NCBI RefSeq assembly: GCF_011764445.1
Contig: NZ_BLPG01000001.1
Location: forward strand, 992,001-1,056,000
From: Phytohabitans rumicis
Lineage (GTDB): Bacteria; Actinomycetota; Actinomycetes; Mycobacteriales; Micromonosporaceae
DNA length: 64,000 nucleotides
Direction: 5' to 3'
In this document: one piece after another, positions 26,841 through 35,733 of the stretch
Layout of the letters: every line of letters starts with the position of its first letter
How positions within the stretch are numbered: the stretch's first letter is position 1
The notes under the pieces: generated by a model
Told to the model about the DNA's origin: nothing
The model's input: only the letters and a program-made list of their open reading frames with translations
Databases searched by the model: none
Translations under genes and position numbers: made by a program

Positions 26841-27360
26841 TCAGCGTTGCTGGTGCTGCTCAGGCAGGCGGCTGGCGGGGTGGACCCACAGCAGGACGTT
26901 GTCGAGGCGCGAGGTCCCTGCCTGCTCCCATTGCTGTCGGAAGAATGCGAGGATCTCCCGGTCCGAGTGGCGCAGGCTGAAGTGGGTCAGGACGAACAGG
27001 GTCTGCGGGTGGGCCTGGATCACGGGTCGCAGTTGGCTCCAGACTGTATGCCCGAACCGGTTCGCACGCTCCCGCTGCGAGAAGGCGTATCCGACGCACG
27101 GGACCTTGTGCTCGCACTCCACGACCCGCGCATGGTGTCCCCGGCGTCCGAAGGCGAATTCGTCATCCTGCCGCACACTGTGCAGCCGGTGGCCCGCCAG
27201 GGCCGGATCGTACGCCGCACCGTGGTTCAGTTCGGCGCTCAACGTAGGTAGGGCTCCACATGCGGCACCGCGTCCAGGCTGCACCGCAGTTCGGGGATGT
27301 GGAAGAAGGTCTTGTCATTCGCGCGAGAGTAGCCGGTGAGAGTTAGTCTCGGGGTGGTCG
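26841..27360 (-). pseudogene. Metallo-beta-lactamase fold hydrolase with its centre deleted
   Basis: Reading down the minus strand, the N-terminal part (LTLTGYSRANDKTFFHIPEL then RCSLDAVPHVEPYLR) ends in a TGA near 27249. The C-terminal part (RLHSVRQDDEFAFGRRGHH, CEHKVPCVGYAFSQR, FVLTHFSLRHSDREI) runs in another frame to 26841. These are the two ends of one RNase Z-like hydrolase. The central HxHxDH zinc motif expected between them is gone, so the gene is dead. No start codon is evident at the 5' end, which abuts the next gene's stop. Confidence 0.7.
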
Positions 27361-27367
27361 ACCGTAG

Positions 27368-28012
27368 TCATTTCTCGGTCGCCCCCGTACGATTGGCGAG
27401 CTCGCGCTGGAGCGCTTCGATCTCCGCCACGCGCTCGCGGGACTGCTCCACTTCCTCATCGTCGATGGAGCCCGCGCCCCAGTTCCACGGTTGCATGATC
27501 TCCCATTCGTCCAAGCGGTGCCGGGCGTCGACGTACTCGTGCAGAACCGTGAGCAGGGACGGGCCGCAGGGCCTGACGGACAGCTCGCCGCCTTCGTCCG
27601 CCGCGTGACGTGAGACGCCGACTACGGTGCTGCGGCCGGCGGCGAGCTCGCCGAGGCGGTAACAGTGGATCAGGTCGCCGTGTGGTACCCGGGGCTGCCG
27701 CTTTTTCGCACCGTGATTGGCCCGGTAGTCGCCGTACAGTTCGAGGAGCGGGACGAGATCGGCGTCCCAGGCGAAGATCCGCCGCTCGGCCCGCCGCAGC
27801 ATCCGCCAGGGCTGTACCACGGGACCACCCCGCTCGAGCGGGACCGCCAACTCCCACGGCAGGTTGGTCGCGTATCCGGGGAGCGCGTCGCCTGGGTCTG
27901 CTTCGACGATCACGAAGAACTCTTCCGGAAACGCGACCCCGAAGCACTCGGCCAGCACCTCACGCGGGCCCAGCCCGACGCATCGGTCCGTTGCACCTGG
28001 TGGCCGCGTCAT
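27368..28012 (-). CDS. Hypothetical protein coupled to the SARP gene
   Basis: This 214-residue protein has a segment VLAECFGVAFPEEFFVIVEA reminiscent of the SMI1/KNR4 (SUKH) fold, then aromatic-rich strands (YATNLPWELAVPL, RIFAWDADLVPLLELYGDY) and an acidic coiled C-terminus (DDEEVEQSRERVAEIEALQR). SUKH proteins are immunity or adaptor proteins in actinomycetes; the assignment is weak. Its ATG overlaps the SARP stop by 4 bases, so it is the distal gene of the RiPP/SARP unit and might serve in self-protection (speculation). Confidence 0.65.
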   Translation of the reverse strand: MTRPPGATDRCVGLGPREVLAECFGVAFPEEFFVIVEADPGDALPGYATNLPWELAVPLERGGPVVQPWRMLRRAERRIFAWDADLVPLLELYGDYRANHGAKKRQPRVPHGDLIHCYRLGELAAGRSTVVGVSRHAADEGGELSVRPCGPSLLTVLHEYVDARHRLDEWEIMQPWNWGAGSIDDEEVEQSRERVAEIEALQRELANRTGATEK

Positions 28013-31000
28013 GCGTTGGTGATCGCCGACGGTGGGGGCAGGATCTGGTCAAGAACTCGCCGAGCTTGTTCCCGGTGGGATCTGGCCAGGGTGACGTCGC
28101 CTTGGCTCTGGTGGGCGCGAGCGCGTAGGAGGAGAGTGCGCGCCTGTGCCAGGCGCTGGCCAGCGGGTCGCTGCAGGGTCAGCGCCTGCTCGCAGTGTTC
28201 CAGGCATCCGGCCGGGTCGCGCATCTCGAGGCTTGCTGTGGCCAGGTGGCTGTGGGCTTGGGCCGCCAGAAGGGTGTATCCCGACCGCTGGGCGATCTCT
28301 AGTGCGCGCGTGGCGCGGTCGTGTGCTCGGCGTGGCTGTTGCTTCGCCAGGTGCAGTTCGCAGGTGGCGAGCAGCGCCTCGACGATGGCACGGTCGTGCT
28401 CGATGCGGTGGGCGAGGTTCGTCGCAGCGTCGAGTCGGTCTTCGGCGTCGGCGAGGTGGCCTCGTCTGATCTGTACGTTGGCCAAGCCGACGAGGGCGAA
28501 GGTGGTCAGCCGTCGGTCGGGTAGGCGTTGGGCGATCTCGAAGGCGGCGGTAAGTGCTTCCAGCGCGGCGTCGTGTCGTTCGGCATCGCGGTGTACGAGT
28601 CCCAGGGTGGTCAGGCCGGCCGCCTCGTCGTGGCGGGCACCGACGCTGCGGCAGATGGCCAGGGAAGCGGTGATGGTGTCGAGTGCCTCAACGAGGTGGC
28701 CCTGCTCCCGGCGTACGGTGGCGAGGTAGCTCAGGGCGATGGCTTCGCCTTGGCGCTGGCCGGTTTCCCGCAGTGGCCGCAGGGCGGCCTCGCCGAATCG
28801 GGCCGCCGCGGGCAGGTTGCCGAGCTGTTCGTGCGCGGCGGCCAGGTTGATGAGGAGGGCGGCCTCGCCGGCCCGGTCGCCAATTCTTCGGTCGATGGCC
28901 AGAGACTGTGTGAACCGGTGGATAGCCTGCCGCGTCTGCCCGAGTTGGGCCAGGGCGATGCCGGAGTTACACAGGGCGGCGGACTGTCCCTGCGGCCACC
29001 GGGCGCGGGCGGCGAGGTCCGCCGCGGCCTGACATTCGTCGATCATCGCGTGGAACTCGGCGACACGCCAGCACAGGACGCCCAGGCTATGTCGCATCGC
29101 AGCCTCCCCCTGCAGGTCGCCGGCCTGCCGCGCCGCGTGCAACCCGGTCAGGACGACAGACCGGTACTGCGGCGGAGCTTGAAGCTGCATGAAGTCGCGC
29201 ACGGCGTCAGCGAGGTGCCAGGCCATCCGGTGCCGGCCGGTCGCGGCGGCGAAGTCCAGACCCGCGACGATGTTCGCCCATTCGTCGTGCAGCCACTGTT
29301 GCGCGTGCGCCTCTGCGGCGAACTCCACGATGGGCACGCCGTCCGGTTGTGGATCGCGGGAGAGCTTGAGGCTGGAGCGTCCGTGGAGCAGGGCCGCGGC
29401 CCTGTCGGTGTTGTGCAGGTAGAAATGCAGCAGGCGGTCGGTGGCGGCATCCTGTTCGGCCGGTGGGTCCTGCTCGGCGGTGAGATTGGCAGCGTGTTGC
29501 AGCAAAAGGTCGTGGCAGGCCAGGCGGGTGTTTTCGGCAACCTTGACCAGGTGGTACCGGGCCAGCTGGTCGATCAACGGTTCTACTGCTTCGACGGGCA
29601 GCCCGGCCAATGCCGCAGCGGCGGCGCTCGCCAGGCCGCCGGGCGCGGGCACAAGTCCGAGCAGCCGGAACAGCCGCTGCGTCTCGGAGGCGAGCGCCTG
29701 GTATGACAGGTCGAACGTGCTTCGTACGCTTGCTGTCTCGTCGCCATCCACCCTCAATTGGGCGACCGGGTCGTGCGCGGCCAACTGGTCGACATAGCGG
29801 TCCACACTGAGGTCGGGTCGGTCCGCCAACCTGGCGCCAGCGATCCGTAGCGCCAACGGAAGGTGTCCGCACAGCTGAGCCAGCCGCGCCGCGGCCGCCC
29901 TGTCGGCGTCGATCCGTTCCACTCCGGCAATCTGGGCAAGCACCTCCACGGCGGCGGCGGGGGCAGAGTGTCGACGGCGAGCCGGCGGGCGCCATCGAGG
30001 GCGACCAGACCGCTGAGCCGGTCCCGGCTGGTCACCAGGGTCATGCAGCCTGGATCGGTCGACAACAGCGGCCGTACCTGGTCCGCCTGGGCCACGTTGT
30101 CCAGGATGATCAGGGCTTTGCGGCCGGCCAGGCGTGACTGGTAGAGCGCGATCTGCGCGTCGATGCCGATCGGGATCTTCTCGGCGGCTACGCCCAGCGA
30201 GATCAGCAACAGTGGCAGCGCCTCGTCGGGCGTCACGCGCGACCCGGGATGGAAGCCACGCATGTCCACAAGGTGCTGACCGTCTGGGAAACGGGAGTTG
30301 TTGCCGCGCGCCCACTGCACGGCCAGGCTGGTCTTGCCTACGCCGCCGTTTCCGGTGATGAGGACCAGCCGCTCCCGTGCCTTGTGGAGCGCGTCGAGCT
30401 GGCTCAGTTCGCGTTCGCGTCCGACCAGCGGGAGCGACGTCTGTGCTGTCTCCGGGGCGGTCGACCGCGGGTGCGGTGCTGCCACCGTGAGGGGACCGCC
30501 GGCAACGGCCAGGTCGAATGAGGGTTCCCGGTCATCGAGTATCGCCTGATGCAGCCGGTCGAGTTCGCCGCTGGGCTCGATGCCGAGCTCGTCGACGAAT
30601 CGCCTCCTCAACTGGCGAAAGGTCGCCAACGCGTCCACCCGACGTCCACATCGATGCAGCGCGATCAGTTGCAAGCCTGCCAAGCGTTCCCGCAGGGGGA
30701 ACTCTGTCGACATCGTCGACAGCTCGGCGACGACCTCGTGATGGCGTCCGAGCAGAAGGTCCAGCGCCACGCGGTGCTCCAGGGCTGCCAGCCGTTCTCC
30801 CTCCAGCCCTGGGATCACGTTGTCGGCCAGCCACGATCCATAGACGTCGGCCAGTGGTACGCCGCGCCACAGCGCCAGTCCGATCCGAAGCAGGGCATGG
30901 GCCTGTGCCGGCTGGCTCTGGCCTGCCGCACGCGCCGCGCGCCGGAACCGATGGAGATCCACTGTAGACAGATCGACGTCCAGGCGATAGCCACCCTGCG

Positions 31001-31261
31001 ACGTGAGCAGTTCGGCGTCGGTGGGGACAGTCCGGCCAGAGCCAGCACGCGACGGATCCTGGACGCGCATACCTGTACGGCGTTGCGAGCCCGCGGCGGC
31101 GGCGACGTGTCCCACAAGGCCGTCACGAACCGCTCCAGAGACACCACCAAGCCGGCATCCAGCAACAACAAGGCCAATACGGTCCGCTGCTGCGGCGTCA
31201 ATGGGCCCAGTCGATGACCCGCCTTCCAGATTTCCACCGCGCCCAGCAGGCGAAACTCCAC
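28009..31261 (-). pseudogene. AfsR-type SARP regulator (two one-base deletions)
   Basis: Joined across frames, this is a regulator of about 1084 residues. It has an OmpR-type winged helix (EFRLLGAVEIWKAG, LTPQQRTVLALLLLDAG), a bacterial transcriptional activation domain (HALLRIGLALWRGVPLADVY, DELGIEPSGELDRLHQAIL), an NB-ARC ATPase (VLITGNGGVGKTSLAVQW) and about nine TPR repeats to the C-terminus. The frame is lost near 31020 (CTGTCCCCACCG) and near 29960 (a GCGGCGGGGGC run). Each break is explained by one missing base. AfsR proteins activate secondary-metabolite genes by binding direct repeats. It follows the RiPP genes on the same strand and is the likely activator of the boxes at 34169-34196. 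If the breaks are sequencing errors, it is intact. Confidence 0.85.
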
Positions 31262-31358
31262 ACCGTGACCGGTCTCGTTCAGACGTACTCCCCGATTCAG
31301 GCGGGTGTATGCAGGTCGGCGCCCATGATCTCACGGCCACCGATGCCCGATCAACGAA

Positions 31359-31580
31359 TCAAGGGATACAGCGAATCGACCGAGGACACGACGTCGAAAT
31401 CAGGGACCCCATCGACCTGTCCGGCGAGGCGGCCGACGGCACCTGGCATTGAAAAGGCAGTCCCGCCGTCGCGGCGATCGCAGGTTCGGCACAACTGATA
31501 CCGGTTCCACGGGTGTCCGCTGCGTCCTCCGCACGATGGTACGGCCCCGGCGACGGGCCTACCCTCTCAGGAGCCGTCAT
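31359..31580 (-). CDS. Small Cys-containing ORF coupled to the M50 protease
   Basis: This 73-codon frame starts at an ATG overlapping the protease stop (ATGA). The product is Pro/Ala/Ser-rich with four cysteines (GISCAEP, FQCQVP, TSCPRS, RCIP). It resembles nothing I know, and codon use is less convincing than in the neighbours. It could be a second substrate, an accessory protein or chance. The remaining bases to the SARP start (31262-31358) show nothing else. Confidence 0.3.
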   Translation of the reverse strand: MTAPERVGPSPGPYHRAEDAADTRGTGISCAEPAIAATAGLPFQCQVPSAASPDRSMGSLISTSCPRSIRCIP

Positions 31581-32817
31581 GCGCTGAAGCTCCGACCCAT
31601 CACTCGGCGTAGTTGGTTCCCGTGGTTGCGCCACCATGCCTTGCACCACAGGACCTGTACGAGTCCGGTGACGGACAGGACCGCGGCACCGTCCAAGGCG
31701 TCCGCGACGTCGCCGGTACCGAGGCCATGCACCGCCCGGCCGAGCAGGTGCACGGTGAACGGCATGGTAATGGTCACCGCGGCACCGAGGCAGGTGATGG
31801 TTCCGGCTACGACGATGGCCGTGTACCCGCGGACGACGCGGCGTTCTCTGAGGGGTAGGCCGAGGCTCGGGTCAGGTGTGGCAGGCGATGCCTGGCGTCG
31901 TAGCCGTTGAACGAGCCTTTTGCCCAGATAGCGTGCGTAGGCCGTTCCGTCCGCATAGAGGTTCCGGCATCTGGTCATCTCCTGGAGCAGGAAGTACGCG
32001 TCCGTGCGCATGAAGATCAGAAGTTCGCCGGCGAGCGCGGCCGCGGTCAACGTGGCGATCACGCTGGCGGCGGTGCGAATGACGCCCGGCTCGGCGACCG
32101 CCGACACCGCAAGCGCTGTCGCGCAGACAAGCGCGTCCAAGGCGATGCCGGCCGCATACACGATCATGCGGTGCCACCGGGGGATGCCCATACGCCGCTG
32201 ACGTCTGTCTCCGCGACAAGGAACTGCAGCCGAGTGCCGAGCCGGATCCGACCCGGGACGCCCGCGGCGCGGGCCGCGGCCAGGTGGGCCAGCTCGTGCA
32301 GGTACAGCAGGACCCACCCGATGGCGGCATGAGTGACGAGCACCACGGATCCGTGCCCGCTCCACAGGAGAGCGTGGTAGCTGGGCAGCGGGGCACGGCT
32401 CAGGAAAGCGACGACAAGTCCGGCGACGGTGATGCTCGCGAACGCGGCGAGGAAGGTGCGTGACAGGAGCCAACCGACGTGCCGCGGGCGTAGCCAGGGC
32501 AGGCTGACACGCATGGCAGGCTGCCCAGGTTGAGGATGACCGTCCAGTTCGGCGATGAAGCCGAGCGCGAGCAGGTCTTCGACGAACTCAGCCAGATCGA
32601 CCTGTTCCCCAGTGTTTTCGGCGATTGTGCGCTCGGCGTCTTGTACGGTGACGCCTTCGGCGAGCAAAGCCAGGGCACGCGCCCCAACGGGCGGCACGGC
32701 AATGAACTCTCCGGAGTCGACCCGCCCGACGATGGTGTCGGCGCCGTCCGTTCTGACGGCCAGCCTGCGCAGGAGGACAGTGGACGTGCCGCGCACGGTA
32801 GCCATCGTCGGCGTCAT
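31577..32817 (-). pseudogene. M50-type intramembrane metalloprotease with PqqD-like N-terminus (one-base deletion)
   Basis: The reconstructed protein has about 413 residues. Residues 1-92 resemble PqqD-type leader-binding domains (GRVDSGEFIAVPPVGARALA, DLAEFVEDLLALGFIAELDG). A membrane core follows with the zinc motif HELAH at 174-178, the LQFLVAETDVSGVW segment and, after the break, a second motif GIALDALVC plus three more membrane helices. The frame is lost at about 32190 (TATGGGCATCCCC), where one G is missing between VW and GIPRWHR. Putative peptide zinc metalloproteases of this type accompany RiPP genes and may cut or export modified peptides. The ATG overlaps the ThiF stop (ATGA). Confidence 0.78.
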
Positions 32818-33954
32818 GCCGCCGGCCGGCAGGCCACGCAGTCCGCCCGCCGCGGATGCCGTACCGCGACGGGCTCCCCGGGCACCGCAAGGTTGAGGCC
32901 GAACACCATTCCCGGGTTGCCAGCGACATTCGGGTCAGCAGGGCGATGACCCAGTGGGCGACGAGCTGGCCTGATATGACGGCCGTTACCGCCGTGACGG
33001 GGTTTTCCGCAGCTCGGGGGAGGATCTCTCATGATCTTCTGTGTCCGGCGGCGAGGTACTCTCGGCCTCCCGTAGGCACTCCCAGCAGGCGCCGACGCCG
33101 GGCTGGTATCCGCCCGCGGTGAGCATCGGGCCCCGGTATCCGCCGTCGGCCCAGGGGATGCCCGCGGTCAAACAGGCCAGGTTGGCCCATCGGCGAATGT
33201 CCGCTGGCTGGTCCGCGCACTGGGCGAGCACATCGCAGCCCTCGATCACGTCCGCGATGTCCTGCTGGGAACCGATCCGCCGCTGCTCGCCGGTGACCTC
33301 GATGTCGGAGTTCAGGCGGCGCAGGCGGGCTACGGTGGCCTCGACCTTGGCCTTGCCGAGATCGTCCTCGGTGTACAGGATCTGCCGATTGAGGTTGGAC
33401 AGCTCGACCACGTCAGCGTCGACGCAGTGAAGGTGTCCGATGCCGGACGCGGCGAGCGCGAGCGCGGCCGAGCCGCCGGTCCCACCGACCCCGAGCACGA
33501 CCACCTTGGCTCTTTTGAGACGTTGCTGGACCTCCCAGGGACTGCTGCGGGGGGTGAGATCGACCCAGCTGTAGTACCGGCTGCCCCGCCGGTAGCGTTC
33601 CTGCTCCCGCGACGTCAGGTCCGCGGGCGGGTCGGCACCCGCGTCCTCGACGTGGCCGGCGGTGGTCAGCTGTTCCAGGCCAGCGCGGACATCGTCGTCC
33701 GAAACGGCTGGGTGAGCGCGGCAGACCTCGGCAACGATGTCCTGCTCGACGCGCGTTCCGTCGGTGGCCCGAATGAGGGTCCACAGCCACCCGTCCGGGT
33801 CCTCGATCTCGGCGGCGAGGCCGTAGACGCCGCCGCCGATCCGGACCGTTCCCGCCCGGGTGCGGTACGGCCGATGCTCGAGCTTGAAACGCGGCTTGAA
33901 CATGAGTTGCCTCCTCGCCAGGGTCGGGCCCCTTGCGGGCGGTTGCCAGCGCAC
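32814..33954 (-). pseudogene. ThiF/E1-like adenylyltransferase with leader-binding domain (two one-base deletions)
   Basis: The reconstructed protein has about 380 residues. Positions 1-90 form a small winged-helix-like domain (KLEHRPYRTRAGTVRIGGGV, AGLEQLTTAGHVED) as in leader-peptide recognition parts of RiPP cyclodehydratase partners. The E1 domain has the nucleotide loop GVGGTGG at 138-144 and VDADVVELSNLNRQ at 161-174. It also has a zinc CxxC at 273-276 (CWEC) and a second CxxC near the end (DCVAC). Frame is lost near 33005 (GGAAAACCCC) and near 32945. Family members adenylate peptide carboxyls (MccB) or Glu side chains (PaaA-like). It follows the 34-residue precursor and couples to the protease. 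Confidence 0.82.
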
Positions 33955-33970
33955 AGAACCCTTGACGCGT

Positions 33971-34000
33971 GCCTTGGGTACGGCACGCCGTACCCAAGGC
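33971..34000 (-). terminator. Strong hairpin between precursor and modifying genes
   Basis: GCCTTGGGTACGGC and GCCGTACCCAAGGC are perfect 14-bp arms around a 2-base centre, so a 12-bp stem with a 6-base loop will form. No U-tract follows. It lies 12 bases after the precursor stop and 16 bases before the ThiF ATG. It is placed to give more precursor than enzyme mRNA by partial termination or 3'-end protection. Confidence 0.75.
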
Positions 34001-34012
34001 GCAGCAGGACCG

Positions 34013-34117
34013 CTAGCTCTGTTCCTGGTGACAGAGCTTCGTGGTCTCGATCCGGTCCAGCTTGCGGATGACGATCTTCTTCGCCGCCTTCGGAACCTCG
34101 ATCTTCTTCTCGGCCAT
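34013..34117 (-). CDS. Candidate RiPP precursor peptide, 34 residues
   Basis: This peptide starts MAEKKIEVPKAAKKIVIRK, continues LDRIET and ends TKLCHQEQS. The N-terminal two-thirds is Lys-rich and amphipathic like a RiPP leader. The short C-terminus holds the only Cys, flanked by His and polar residues, and is the likely core. The ATG is preceded by an ideal ribosome site (AAGGAGGTGA, 5 bases from the start), far stronger than most genes here. It is too short for ordinary gene finders. The next genes are an E1-like enzyme with a leader-binding domain and a peptide metalloprotease, the main support for the call. Confidence 0.8.
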   Translation of the reverse strand: MAEKKIEVPKAAKKIVIRKLDRIETTKLCHQEQS

Positions 34118-34168
34118 GTGAGTCACCTCCTTCGCGCGTCCGGCACGGGGAGAAGGCAACCAGGGTGG

Positions 34169-34196
34169 GTTGAGAATCCGTTGAGTTGGCGTTGAG
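34169..34196 (-). promoter_or_regulatory. Three direct repeats spaced 11 bp: SARP boxes
   Basis: CTCAAC (minus strand) occurs three times with starts exactly 11 bp apart (plus-strand GTTGAG at 34169, 34180 and 34191). Direct 6-7-mers at 11-bp steps are the hallmark of SARP-controlled promoters. They lie 52 bases upstream of the precursor ATG. No good -10 hexamer follows, typical of activator-dependent promoters. Confidence 0.7.
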
Positions 34197-34469
34197 TGAT
34201 GATCAGCAGCGGCTGGTCATCGGACAGCAACCCGAACAGGAACAACCATGCCCGCCGGCGCGGCTCCACCCACCGAGCCGGCTCGCGATCGCGGCGAACC
34301 CGGTATTGAACCCCGGCCAGCCACTCCTCGGCGTCTACGCTGTGGCTGTTGGGGCCGCGTCGAGCTCACGGTGCACGACCTGCCCGACCGGACGCGTTGC
34401 CGCAGCTCGGGCACATTGCCGTCGGTGCAACGCTCAAAACCGTGCCGATCATCAGACCAGCGTAATCTG

Positions 34470-35313
34470 GTGTGGTCCGACAACGGCGCGAGCGTAGTCG
34501 CACAGAACTTCCTCGACACACGCACAGTGGACATCACGATCGACTCGGTGGCGCTGGGCCACACCGCATCGGCGCGCATCATCCTGCCGAACCGATTTGG
34601 ACGGCAGGCCGGCGCCTCATGGCCGGTTCTGTATCTGCTGCACGGCGGTTACGGCAGCTACGTGGACTGGACGAAGAACAGCGACATCGCGGGCCTCGTC
34701 CGTGAGCGTGACGTGCTGGTCGTCATGCCGGACGGCTGGAGCCTCGGCTTCTACACGGACTGGTGGGCGCGCGGCGGCCGCAAGCCGGGCTGGGAAACGT
34801 TCCACCTGGTGGAGCTGGTGCAGATCCTGGAGCGCGGCCTCCACGCCGCCGACCGGCGCGCGATTGCCGGTCTTTCGATGGGTGGCTTCGGCGCGGTCTC
34901 GTATGCAGGTCGCCGGCCGGGCTTCTTCCGCGCGGTCGCCTCCTTCAGCGGTACGCTCGACACCCTGCACCCGACCGTCGAACCGATCTCCCCCGGTCCG
35001 TACGCGACGTGGCTGCTGCAGGCGCACAACCCAGCAGACCTCCTGCAAAACCTGCGTGGCACGAAGCTGTTCGTGTCCTGCGGCGATGGGCAGGTCGGCC
35101 CGTTGGATCCACCTGGCACCGATCCCCGCCAGCATCGGCGTCCAGTACGAGGCCGCACAGGCCCGGCAGAACCGGGAGTTCTTCGCGCGCGCCACACGCC
35201 TTGGACTCGACCTCACCTTCGAGATCTACCCCGGCTCGCACTCGTGGCCGTATTGGGCACGTGAGCTCGAGAAGGCGTTCCCGCTCCTGATGCGGGCCCT
35301 CCGGGCCGGGTAG
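34470..35313 (+). pseudogene. Esterase (antigen 85/esterase D-like), N-terminus lost and frameshifted
   Basis: The sequence keeps the alpha/beta-hydrolase features of secreted actinomycete esterases: TVDITIDSVALGHTA, WPVLYLLHGGYGSYVDW, the nucleophile elbow GLSMGGFGA and the His region YPGSHSWPYWARELE. The signal peptide expected before it is absent; a GTG at 34470 is the first usable start. One extra C in the CCCC run near 35130 moves the C-terminus (ASIGVQYEAAQARQN onward) to another frame. Both defects suggest decay. Confidence 0.72.
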
Positions 35314-35323
35314 GTCCTTTCGG

Positions 35324-35463
35324 CTATAGCTTGGCTCGGGCGTAGAGGCGGCGTGCGTTCCCGGTGTAGATCTTCTCTTTGTCGTCCGCGCTGAGCCAGT
35401 AGATGCGCCTGACCGCTTCCTCGAACGGCATGCGCTTCCTGCCGAGGTTGAGCGAGCGCAGCG
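35324..35463 (-). pseudogene. C-terminal fragment of an amidohydrolase
   Basis: The last 46 codons of a metal-dependent hydrolase remain: RSLNLGRKRMPFEEAVRRIY then WLSADDKEKIYTGNARRLYA and a TAG. The ADDKEKIYTGNARRLY motif is typical of the amidohydrolase-2 family end. The rest of the gene is missing upstream. Confidence 0.6.
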
Positions 35464-35476
35464 GAACCCGGAGATC

Positions 35477-35514
35477 GCTGGGTGCTGAGAACCCTTACGC
35501 TCAGCGAACCCAGC
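35477..35514. terminator. 13-bp-stem hairpin
   Basis: GCTGGGTGCTGAG pairs with CTCAGC-GA-ACCCAGC around a 10-base loop, with a 2-base bulge. It lies between convergent genes and may stop transcription from either side. The bases from 35515 to 35678 hold no gene. Confidence 0.5.
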
Positions 35515-35678
35515 AACGCCTGGTCGAACGCGGCCGGAAGCCGGTTCTTGCACCGGCAGTTCCAGCTGCTCCATAGGGGACGGTCGCAAGACCAGTCGTA
35601 CGATCGAACGCTTTCGAGACTGTGGATCAAGCTCGAAACCATGAACCTGGTTTGTGGGCCTATGTGGACGGTGTGCGT

Positions 35679-35707
35679 GGCGGGTGACCGGCCGTCGACC
35701 ACCCGCC
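35679..35707 (-). terminator. Hairpin after the secreted F5/8 C protein
   Basis: GGCGGGTG and CACCCGCC form an 8-bp stem around a 13-base loop, 27 bases past the stop of the minus-strand secreted-protein gene. Confidence 0.5.
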
Positions 35708-35733
35708 GCGCTCCAGCTACCTGAAGACGGGCG

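Noticed and set aside
27368-28012. Firm call of a SUKH immunity protein
   Set aside because: Only one short motif is similar; kept as hypothetical.
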